64,000 bases of DNA, from contig NW_027480596.1 in NCBI RefSeq assembly GCF_051401765.1, positions 806,001 through 870,000 of the forward strand, read 5' to 3'. Numbering within the stretch: the stretch's first letter is position 1; every line of letters begins with the position of its first letter. This DNA is from Calliopsis andreniformis (taxonomy: Eukaryota; Arthropoda; Insecta; Hymenoptera; Andrenidae). This document shows positions 51,199 through 62,948 of this stretch, piece after piece. The notes beneath the pieces are model-generated. The model ran no database searches and was not told the DNA's origin. It saw only the letters and a program-made list of their open reading frames with translations. Both the position numbers and the translations under genes were made by a program.

Positions 51199-54100
51199 CA
51201 ATCCTCAATCTTCATTCATCAATATTCAACCTTCAATCCTCAATCCTCAATCCTCAATCCTCTATCCTCAATCCTCAATGTTCAATCCTCAATACCCGAT
51301 CCTCAGTCTTCAATCCCCAACCCTCAATCCTCAATCCTCAATCCTCAATCCTAAATCCTCGATCCTCAATCCTCAGTCGTCAAACCTCAATCCTGAATCC
51401 TCAATCCTGAATCCTCAATCTTCAGCCCTCAGTCCTCAACAATCAGTGGTCAATCTTCAATCGTCAATAGAATATCATGAATTCACAGTTTTCAATACTC
51501 AATAATCAACCTGCAATCTTCAAATCTCTATCAACAAACATCAATTCTCATCACTCAACCCTCAACCCTCAGTCCCCAATCCTCAATATCCAATCCTCAA
51601 TCCTCAATCCTCAGTCCACAATCCTCAACCTTCAATCCTCAATACTCAATCTTCAATCCTCAATCCTCAATCCTCAATCCTCAGTTCGCAATCCTCAATA
51701 GTCAATCTTCAATCCTCAATACTCAATATTCAATCCTCAATCCTCAATCCTCAATCCTCAATCCTCATTCTTCGATCCTCAATACCCAATCCTCAATCTT
51801 CAATCCTCAATCCTCAAACCTCAATTCTCAAGCCTCAATCCTCTGTCCTTAGCCCTCAAACCTCAATCCTCAACCCTCAGCCCTCATCCTCAATCCTGAA
51901 TCCTCAATCCTCAATTCTCAATCTTCAATACTCAATACTCAATCTTCAATCCTCAATGCTCAGTCCTCAAATTTCAATTCTGAATCCTCAATCCGGAACC
52001 CTCAATCTTCAGCCCTCAGTCCTCAACAATCAGTTGTCAGTCCTCAATCCTCAATAGAATATACTCAATTCACAGTTTTCAATACACAATACTCAATCTG
52101 CAATCTTCAAATCTCTATCCACAAACATCAATTCTCATCATTCAACACTCAACACTCAGTCCCCAATCCTCAATATTCAATCCTCAATCCTCAGTCCTCA
52201 ATCCACAATCCTCAACCTTCAATCCTCAATACTCAATCTTCAATCCTGAATCCTCAATACTCAATCCTCAATGCTCAATCCACGATCGTCAATCTTGAAT
52301 CCTCAATACTCAATCTTCAATCCTCCATCCTCAATCCTCAATCCTCAATCCTCATTCTTCAATCCTCAATACCCAATCCTCAATCTTCAACCCTCAATCC
52401 TCAATCCTCAATTCTCAATCCTCAATCCTCAGTCCTCAGTCCTCAAACCTCAATCCTCAACCCTCAGCCCTCATCCTCAATCCTCAATCCTCAATCCTCA
52501 ATTCTCAATCTTCAATCCTGAATACTCAATCTTCAATCCTCTATGCTCAGTCCTCAAATTTCAATTCTGAATCCTCAATCCGGAACCCTCAATCTTCAGC
52601 CCTCAGTCCTCAACAATCAGTTGTCAATCCTCAATCCTCAACAGAATATACTCAACTCACAGTTTTAGATACTCAATCCTCAATCTGCAATCTTCAAATC
52701 TCTATTCACAAACATCAATTCACATCACTCAACCCTCAACACTCAGTCCTCAATGTTCAATCCTCAATCCTCAATTCTCAATCTTCAATCCTCAATACTG
52801 AACCTTCAATCCTCAATCCTCCATCCCCAGTCCTCAATCCTCAATCCTCAATCTTAACCTTCAATCCTCAGTACTCAATCTTCAATCCTCAATCCTCAAT
52901 CCTCAATCCTCAATCCTCAATCTTCAATCCTCAATACTCAATCTTCAATCCTCAATCCTCAATCCTCAATCCTCAATCCTCAATCTTAATCTTCAATTCT
53001 CAATCCTCAATCCTCAATCCTCAATCTTCAATCCTCAATACTCAATCCTCAATCCTCAATCCTCAATCCTCAATCCTCAATCCTCAATCGTCAATCCTCA
53101 ATCGTCAATCTTCAATCCTCAATACTCAATCTTCAATCCTCAATCCTCTGTCCTCAATCCTCAATCCTCATTCTTCAATCCTCAATACCCAATCCTCAAT
53201 CTTAAATCCTCAATCCTCAATTCGCAATCCTCAATCCTCAATCCTCAGGCCTCAAGTATCAATACTCAACCCTCAGTCCTCGTCCTCAATCCACGACCTA
53301 CAATCCTCAATCCCCAATCTTCATTCATCAATATTCAACCTTCAATCCTCAATCCTCAATCCTCAATCATCAATGTTCAATCCTCAATACCCGATCCTCA
53401 GGCTTCAATCCTCAATCCTCGATCCTCAATCCTCAATCCTCAGTCCTCAAACCTCAATCTTGAATCCTCAATCCTGAATCCTCAATCTTCAGACCTCAGT
53501 CCTCAACAATCAGTGGTCCATCCTCAATCCTCAATAGAGTACCATGATTTCACAGTTTTCAATACTCAATACTCAACCTGCAATCTTCAAATCTCTATCC
53601 ACAAACATCAATTCTCATCACTCAACCCTCAACACTCAGTCCCCAATCCCCAATATTCAAGCCTCAATCCTCAATCCTCAATTCTCAGTCTTCAATCCTC
53701 AATACTCAATCTTCAATCCTCAATGCTCAGTCCTCAAATTTCAATTCTGAATCCTCAATCCGGAACCCTCAATCTTCAGCCCTCAGTCCTCAACAATCAG
53801 TTGTCAATCCTCTATCCTCAATAGAATATACTCAATTCACAGTTTTCAATACTCAATACTCAATCTGCAATCTTCAAATCTTTATCCACAAACATCAATT
53901 CTCATCACTCAACCCTCAACACTCAGTCCTCAATGTTCAATCCTCAATCCTCAATTCTCAATCTTCAATCCTCAATACTGAACCTTCAATCCTCAATCCT
54001 CAATCCTCAGTCCTCAATCCTCAACCCTCAATCTTAATCTTCAATCCTCAGTACTCAATCTTCAATCCTCAATCCTCAATCTTCAATCCTCGATCGTCAA

Positions 54101-54685
54101 TCTTCAATCCTCAATACTCAATCTTCAATCCTCAATCCTCAATCCTCAATCCTCAATCCTCATTTTTCAATCCTCAATACCCAATCCTCAATCTTCAACC
54201 CTCAACCCTCAATCCTCAATCCTCAATTCTCAATCCTCAATCCTCAGTCCTCAGTCCTCAAACGTCAATCCTCAACCCTCAGCCCTCATCCTCAATCCTC
54301 AGTCCTCAATCCTCAATTCTCAATCTTCAATACTCAATACTCAATCTTCAATCCTCAATGCTCAGTCCTCAAATTTCAATTCTGATTCCTCAATCCGGAA
54401 TCCTCAATCTTCAGCCCTCAGTCCTCAACAATCAGTTGCCAATCCTCAATCCTCAATAGAATATACTCAATTCACAGTTTTCAATACTCAATACTCAACC
54501 TGCAGTCTTCAAATCTCTATCCACAAACATCAATTCCCATCACTCAACCCTCAACACTCAGTCCTCAACGCTCAATCCTCAATCCTCAATTCTCAATCTT
54601 CAATCCCCAATACTGAACCTTCAATCCTCAATCCTCAATCCTCAGTCCTCAATCCTCAATCCTCAATCTTAATATTCAATCCTCA
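51191..54685 (+). repeat. 3,495-bp direct repeat, right copy
   Basis: Partner of 39842-43336 (offset 11,349). Its first 1.7 kb is also the partner of 47810-49530 (offset 3,381). In at least two places it agrees with the 47.8-kb copy against the 39.8-kb copy, for example C at 51318 and TGAATTCA at 51478 where 40129 onward reads TGAATTTA. Boxes start at 51464, 52051, 52638, 53531, 53818 and 54453. Confidence 0.82.
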
Positions 54686-54834
54686 GTACTCAATCTTCAA
54701 TCCTCAATCCTCAATCCTCAATCCTCAATCCTCAATCTTCAATCTTCAGTACACAATCTTCAATCCTGAATCCTCAATCCTCAATCCTCAATCCCCAATC
54801 TTAATATTCAATCCTCAGTACTCAATCATCAAGC

Positions 54835-57800
54835 CTCAATCCTCAATCCTCAATCCTCAATCTTCAATCCTCAATACTCAACCTTCAATCCTCAATCCTC
54901 AATTCTCAATCCCCAATGCTCAATCCTCAATCGTCAATCCTCAATCCCCTGTCCTCATTCTTCAATCCTCAATACCCAATCCTCAATCTTCAATCCTCAA
55001 TTCTCAATCCTCAATTCTCAATCCTCATTCCTCAACCCTCAGACCTCAAACAGCAATACTCAACCCTCCGTCCTCGTCCTCAATCCACAACCATCAATCC
55101 TCAATCCTCAATATTCAATCATCAATATTCAATCTTCAGTCCTCAATCCTCAATCCTCAATCCTCAATCCTCAATCCTCAATGTTCAATCCGCAATACCC
55201 AATCCTCAACCATCTATCCGCAATCCTCAATCCTCAATCCTCAATCCTCAATCCTCAATCCTCAACCTTCAATCCTCAATACTCAATCTTCAATCCTCAA
55301 TCCTCAATCCTCAATCCTCAATCCTCATTCTTCAATCCTCAACACCCAATCCTCAATCTTCAATCCTCAATCCTCAATCCTCAATTCTCAATCCTCAATC
55401 CTCAATCCTCAGACCTCAAACATCAATACTCAACCCTCAGTCCTCGTCCTCAATCCACAACCCTCAATCCTCGATCCTCAATCTTCAATCATCAATATTC
55501 AATCTTCAATCCTCAATCCTCAATCCTCAATACGCAATCCTCAATCCTCAATGTTCTATCCTCAATACGCAATTCTCAATCTTCAATCCTCAATCCTCAA
55601 CCCTCAATCCTCAATCCTCAACCTTAATCTTCAATCCTCAGTACTCAATCTTCAATACTAATTCCTCAATCCTCAATCCTCAATCCTCAATCTTCAATAC
55701 TCAATACCCAATCCTCAATCTTCAATCCTCAATCCTCAATCCTCAGTGCTCAATCCTCAATCCTCAATCCTCAATCTTCAATCCTCAGTCACAAATCCTC
55801 AATCTTCAATACTCACTCCTCAATCCTCAATCTTCAATCCTCAATCCTCAATCCTCAGTCCTCAATCCTCAATCCTCAATCCTCAATCTTCAATCCTCAG
55901 TCACAAATCCTCAATCTTAAATGCTCACTCCTCAATCCTCAATCTTCAATCCTCAATACTCAGTCTTCAATCCTCAATCCTCAATCCTCAATCCTCATTC
56001 TTCAATCCTCAATACCCAATCCTCAATCTTCAATCCTCAATCCTCAATCCTCAATTCTCAATCCTCAATCCTCAATCCTCAATACTCAATCCTCAATCCT
56101 CAATGTTCAATCCGCAATACCCAATCCTCAATCTTCTATCCGCAATCCTCAATCCTCAATCCTCAATCCTCAATCCTCAATCCTCAATCCTCAACCTTCA
56201 ATCCTCAATACTCAATCTTCAATCCTCAATCCTCAGTACTCAGTCCTCAACCCTCATTCTTCAATCCTCAACAACCAATCCTCAATCTTCAATCCTCAAA
56301 CCTCAATCCTCAATTCTCAATACTCATTCCTCAATCCTCAGACCTCAAACATCAATACTCAACCCTCAGTCCTCGTCCTCAATCCACAACCCTCAATCCT
56401 CGATCCTCAATCTTCAATCATCAATATTCAATCTTCAATCCTCAATCCTCAATCCTCAATACTCAATCCTCAATCCTCATTGTTCTATCCTCAATACGCA
56501 ATCCTCAACCTTCAATCCTCAATCCTCAATCCTCAATCCTCACCCTCAGTCCTCAATCCTCAGACCTCAAACCTCAATCCTGAAGCCAGAATCCTGAACC
56601 CCCAATATTCAGCCCTCAGACCTCAACAATCAGTTCTGAATCCTCAATCGTCAATAGAATATCCTCAATTCACAGGTTTCAATACTCAATACTCAGCCTG
56701 CAATCTTCAAATCTCTATCCACAAACATCAATTCTCATCACTCAACCCTCAATATTCAACGCACAACCCTCAACCATCAATCCTCAGTCCTCAAAACTCA
56801 ATCCCTAATCCTCAATCCTGAATCCTCAATCTTCAGCCCTCAGTCCTCAACAATCAATGGTCAATCCTCAGTCCTCCATAGAGTATCCTCAATTCACAGT
56901 TTTCAATACTCAATCCCTATTCTTCAATCTTCAAATCTCAATCCACAAACATCAGTTCTCATCACTCAACCCTCAACACTCAGTCCTCAAACTTCAATCC
57001 TCAATCATCAATCCTCAATCTTCAATCCTCAATACTCGATCTTCAATCCTCAATCCTCAATTCTCAATCCTCAATGCTGAATCCTCAATCGTCAATCCTC
57101 AATCCCCAATCCTCAATCTTCAATTCTCAATCCTCAATCGTCAATCCTCAGTCCTCAATCCTCGATCCTCAATACTCAATCTTCAATCCTCAATCCTCAA
57201 TCCTCAATCCTCAATCCTCAATCCTCAATTCTCAATCTTCAATACTCAATACTCAATCTTCAATCCTCAATGCTCAGTCCTCAAATTTCAATTCTGAATC
57301 CTCAATCCGGAATCCTCAATCTTCAGCACTCAGTCCTCAACAATCAGTTGTCAATCCTCAATCCTCAATAGAATATACTCAATTCACAGTTTTCAATACT
57401 CAATACTCAACCTGCAATCTTCAAATCTCTATCCACAAACATCAATTCCCATCACTCAACCCTCAACACTCAGTCCTCAACGCTCAATCCTCAATCCTCA
57501 ATTCTCAATCTTCAATCCCCAATACTGAACCTTCAATCCTCAATCCTCAATCCTCAGTCCTCAATCCTCAATCCTCAATCTTAATATTCAATCCTCAGTA
57601 CTCAATCTTCAATCCTCAATCCTCAATCCTCAATCCTCAATCCTCAATCTTCAATCTTCAATACACAATCTTCAATCCTGAATCCTCAATCCTCAATCCT
57701 CAATCCCCAATCTTAATATTCAATCCTCAGTACTCAATCATCAAGCCTCAATCCTGAATCCTCAATCCTCAATCCTCTACCTTCAATCCTCAATACTCAA

Positions 57801-58758
57801 TCTTCAATCCTCAATCCTCAATCCTCAATCCTCAATCCTCAATCCTCAATCCTCAATCGTCAATCTTCAATCCTCAATACTCAATCTTCAATCCTCAATC
57901 CTCAATACTCAATACTCAATCCTCATTCTACAATCCTCAATACCCAATCCTCAATCTTCAATCCTCAATCTTCAATCATCAATATTCAATCTTCAATCCT
58001 CAATCCTCAATCCTCAATACTCAATCCTCAATCCTCAATGTTCTATCCTCAATACGCAATCCTCAATCTTCAATCATCAATCCTCAATCATCAATCCTCA
58101 ATCCTCAATCCTCAATCTTAATCTTCAATCCTCAACACTCAATCTTCAATCCTCATTCTTCAATCCTCAATACCCAATCCTCAATCTTCAATCCTCAATC
58201 CTCAATCCTCAGTTCGCAATCCTCAATCCTCAACCCTCAGACCTCAGGCATCAACACTCAACCCTCAGTCCTCGTTCTCAGTCCACAACCCTCAATCCTC
58301 GATCCTCAATCTTCAGTCATCAATATTCAACCTTCAATCCTCAATCCTCAATCCTCAATACTCAATCCTCAATCCTCAATGTTCTATCCTCAATACGCAA
58401 TCCTCAATCTTCAATCCTCAGACCTCAATCCTCAATCCTCAATCCTCAACCCTCAATCTTAATCTTCAATCCTCAGTACTCAATCTTCAATCCTCAATCC
58501 TCAATACTCAATCCTCAATCCTCATTATTCAATCCTCAATACCCAATCCTCAATCTTCAATCCTCAATCCTCAATCCTCAATCCTCAATCCTCAATCTTC
58601 AATCCTCAATCCTCAATCCTCAATCCTCAATCCTCAATCTTCAATCGTCGATACTCAATCTTCAATCCTCAATACTCAATCCTCAATCTTCAATCCTCAG
58701 TCCCAAATAATCAATCTTCAATACTCACTCCTCAATCCTCAGTCTTCAATCCTCAATG
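54835..58758 (+). repeat. Right-hand HOR series, copy 1 (3,924 bp)
   Basis: First of three consecutive related blocks. Matching to copy 2 begins at 54835/58759 (54834 and 58758 differ). The offset is 3,924 in the left part and 3,931 from about 55.9 kb, so copy 2 has one additional heptamer. From about 57.1 kb the offset is 4,190, because copy 2 carries an extra 259-bp unit. Boxes start at 56651, 56875 and 57365. The middle part is related to the 1,425-bp repeat at 43.3 and 49.8 kb. Confidence 0.85.
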
Positions 58759-61700
58759 CTCAATCCTCAATCCTCAATCCTCAATCTTCAATCCTCAATA
58801 CTCAACCTTCAATCCTCAATCCTCAATTCTCAATCCCCAATGCTCAATCCTCAATCGTCAATCCTCAATCCCCAGTCCTCATTCTTCAATCCTCAATACC
58901 CAATCCTCAATCTTCAATCCTCAATCCTCAATCCTCAATTCTCAATCCTCATTCCTCAACCCTCAGACCTCAAACAGCAATACTCAACCCTCCGTCCTCG
59001 TCCTCAATCCACAACCATCAATCCTCAATCCTCAATATTCAATCATCAATATTCAATCTTCAGTCCTCAATCCTCAATCCTCAATCCTCAATCCTCAATC
59101 CTCAATGTTCAATCCGCAATACCCAATCCTCAACCATCTATCCGCAATCCTCAATCCTCAATCCTCAATCCTCAATCCTCAATCCTCAACCTTCAATCCT
59201 CAATACTCAATCTTCAATCCTCAATCCTCAATCCTCAATCCTCAATCCTCATTCTTCAATCCTCAACACCCAATCCTCAATCTTCAATCCTCAATCCTCA
59301 ATCCTCAATTCTCAATCCTCAATCCTCAATCCTCAGACCTCAAACATCAATACTCAACCCTCAGTCCTCGTCCTCAATCCACAACCCTCAATCCTCGATC
59401 CTCAATCTTCAATCATCAATATTCAATCTTCAATCCTCAATCCTCAATCCTCAATACACAATCCTCAATCCTCAATGTTCTATCCTCAATACGCAATCCT
59501 CAATCTTCAATCCTCAATCCACAACCCTCAATCCTCAATCCTCAACCTTAATCTTCAATCCTCAGTACTCAATCTTCAATACTCATTCCTCAATCCTCAA
59601 TCCTCAATCCTCAACCCTCAATCTTCAATACTCAATACCCAATCCTCAATCTTCAATCCTCAATCCTCAATCCTCAGTGCTCAATCCTCAGTCCTCAATC
59701 CTCAATCTTCAATCCTCAGTCACAAATCCTCAATCTTCAATACTCACTCCTCAATCCTCAATCTTCAATCCTCAATCCTCAATCCTCAGTCCTCAATCCT
59801 CAATCCTCAATCCTCAATCTTCAATCCTCAGTCACAAATCCTCAATCTTAAATGCTCACTCCTCAATCCTCAATCTTCAATCCTCAATACTCAGTCTTCA
59901 ATCCTCAATCCTCAATCCTCAATCCTCATTCTTCAATCCTCAATACCCAATCCTCAATCTTCAATCCTCAATCCTCAATCCTCAATTCTCAATCCTCAAA
60001 CCTCAATCCTCAATCCTCAATCCTCAATCCTCAATGTTCAATCCGCAATACCCAATCCTCAATCTTCTATCCGCAATCCTCAATCCTCAATCCTCAATCC
60101 TCAATCCTCAATCCTCAATCCTCAACCTTCAATCCTCAATACTCAATCTTCAATCCTCAATCCTCAGTACTCAGTCCTCAACCCTCATTCTTCAATCCTC
60201 AACAACCAATCCTCAATCTTCAATCCTCAAACCTCAATCCTCAATTCTCAATACTCATTCCTCAATCCTCAGACCTCAAACATCAATACTCAACCCTCAG
60301 TCCTCGTCCTCAATCCACAACCCTCAATCCTCGATCCTCAATCTTCAATCATCAATATTCAATCTTCAATCCTCAATCCTCAATCCTCAATACTCAATCC
60401 TCAATCCTCATTGTTCTATCCTCAATACGCAATCCTCAACCTTCAATCCTCAATCCTCAATCCTCAATCCTCACCCTCAGTCCTCAATCCTCAGACCTCA
60501 AACCTCAATCCTGAAGCCAGAATCCTGAACCCCCAATATTCAGCCCTCAGACCTCAACAATCAGTTCTGAATCCTCAATCGTCAATAGAATATCCTCAAT
60601 TCACAGGTTTCAATACTCAATACTCAGCCTGCAATCTTCAAATCTCTATCCACAAACATCAATTCTCATCACTCAACCCTCAATATTCAACGCACAACCC
60701 TCAACCATCAATCCTCAGTCCTCAAAACTCAATCCCTAATCCTCAATCCTGAATCCTCAATCTTCAGCCCTCAGTCCTCAACAATCAATGGTCAATCCTC
60801 AGTCCTCCATAGAGTATCCTCAATTCACAGTTTTCAATACTCAATCCCTATTCTTCAATCTTCAAATCTCAATCCACAAACATCAGTTCTCATCACTCAA
60901 CCCTCAACACTCAGTCCTCAATCTTCAATCCTCAATCATCAATCCTCAATCTTCAATCCTCAATACTCAATCTTCAATCCTCAATCCTCAATTCTCAATC
61001 CTCAATGCTGAATCCTCAATCGTCAATCCTCAATCCCCAATCCTCAATCTTCAATTCTCAATCCTCAATCGTCAATCCTCAGTCCTCAATCCTCGATCCT
61101 CAATACTCAATCTTCAATCCTCAATCCTCAATCCTCAATCCTCAGTTCTCAATCCTCAATCCTCAATCCTCAATCCTCAATCTTCAATCCTCAATCATCA
61201 ATCCTCAATCTTCAATCCTCAATACTCGATCTTCAATCCTCAATCCTCAATTCTCAATCCTCAATGCTGAATCCTCAATCGTCAATCCTCAATCCCCAAT
61301 CCTCAATCTTCAATTCTCAATCCTCAATCGTCAATCCTCAGTCCTCAATCCTCGATCCTCAATACTCAATCTTCAATCCTCAATCCTCAATCCTCAATCC
61401 TCAATCCTCAATCCTCAATTCTCAATCTTCAATACTCAATACTCAATCTTCAATCCTCAATGCTCAGTCCTCAAATTTCAATTCTGAATCCTCAATCCGG
61501 AATCCTCAATCTTCAGCCCTCAGTCCTCAACAATCAGTTGTCAATCCTCAATCCTCAATAGAATATACTCAATTCACAGTTTTCAATACTCAATACTCAA
61601 CCTGCAATCTTCAAATCTCTATCCACAAACATCAATTCCCATCACTCAACCCTCAACACTCAGTCCTCAACGCTCAATCCTCAATCCTCAATTCTCAATC

Positions 61701-62948
61701 TTCAATCCCCAATACTGAACCTTCAATCCTCAATCCTCAATCCTCAGTCCTCAATCCTCAATCCTCAATCTTAATATTCAATCGTCAGTACTCAATCTTC
61801 AATCCTCAATTCTCAATCCTCAATCCTCAATCCTCAATCTTCAATCTTCAATACACAATCTTCAATCCTGAATCCTCAATCCTCAATCCTCAATCCCCAA
61901 TCTTAATATTCAATCCTCAGTACTCAATCATCAAGCTTCAATCCTGAATCCTCAATCCTCAATCCTCTACCTTCAATCCTCAATACTCAATCTTCAATCC
62001 TCAATCCTCAATCCTCAATCCTCAATCCTCAATCCTCAATCCTCAATCGTCAATCTTCAATCCTCAATACTCAATCTTCAATCCTCAATCCTCAATACTC
62101 AATACTCAATCCTCATTCTACAATCCTCAATACCCAATCCTCAATCTTCAATCCTCAATCTTCAATCATCAATATTCAATCTTCAATCCTCAATCCTCAA
62201 TCCTCAATACTCAATCCTCAATCCTCAATGTTCTATCCTCAATACGCAATCCTCAATCTTCAATCATCAATCCTCAATCATCAATCCTCAATCCTCAATC
62301 CTCAATCTTAATCTTCAATCCTCAACACTCAATCTTCAATCCTCATTCTTCAATCCTCAATACCCAATCCTCAATCTTCAATCCTCAATCCTCAATCCTC
62401 AGTTCGCAATCCTCAATCCTCAACCCTCAGACCTCAGGCATCAACACTCAACCCTCAGTCCTCGTTCTCAATCCACAACCCTCAATCCTCGATCCTCAAT
62501 CTTCAGTCATCAATATTCAACCTTCAATCCTCAATCCTCAATCCTCAATACTCAATCCTCAATCCTCAATGTTCTATCCTCAATACGCAATCCTCAATCT
62601 TCAATCCTCAGACCTCAATCCTCAATCCTCAATCCTCAACCCTCAATCTTAGTCTTCAATCCTCAGTACTCAATCTTCAATCCTCAATCCTCAATACTCA
62701 ATCCTCAATCCTCATTATTCAATCCTCAATACCCAATCCTCAATCTTCAATCCTCAATCCTCAATCCTCAATCCTCAATCCTCAATCTTCAATCCTCAAT
62801 CCTCAATCCTCAATCCTCAATCCTCAATCTTCAATCGTCGATACTCAATCTTCAATCCTCAATACTCAATCCTCAATCTTCAATCCTCAGTCCCAAATCC
62901 TCAATCTTCAATACTCACTCCTCAATCCTCAGTCTTCAATCCTCAATG
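58759..62948 (+). repeat. Right-hand HOR series, copy 2 (4,190 bp)
   Basis: Second block. Its length equals copy 1 plus one heptamer plus the 259-bp duplication. Boxes start at 60582, 60806 and 61555. It differs from copy 1 at scattered bases, for example TACGCAATCC near 55534 against TACACAATCC near 59456. Confidence 0.85.
60915..61403 (+). repeat. 259-bp short tandem HOR, about 1.9 copies
   Basis: Positions 60915-61144 match 61174-61403 at a period of 259 bp (37 heptamers), with edge mismatches at 60914/61173 and 61145/61404. Copy 1 of the right-hand series has only a single copy here (about 57000-57215), which accounts for the length difference between the two blocks. The homologue at 44916 has a 252-bp period. 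Confidence 0.85.
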
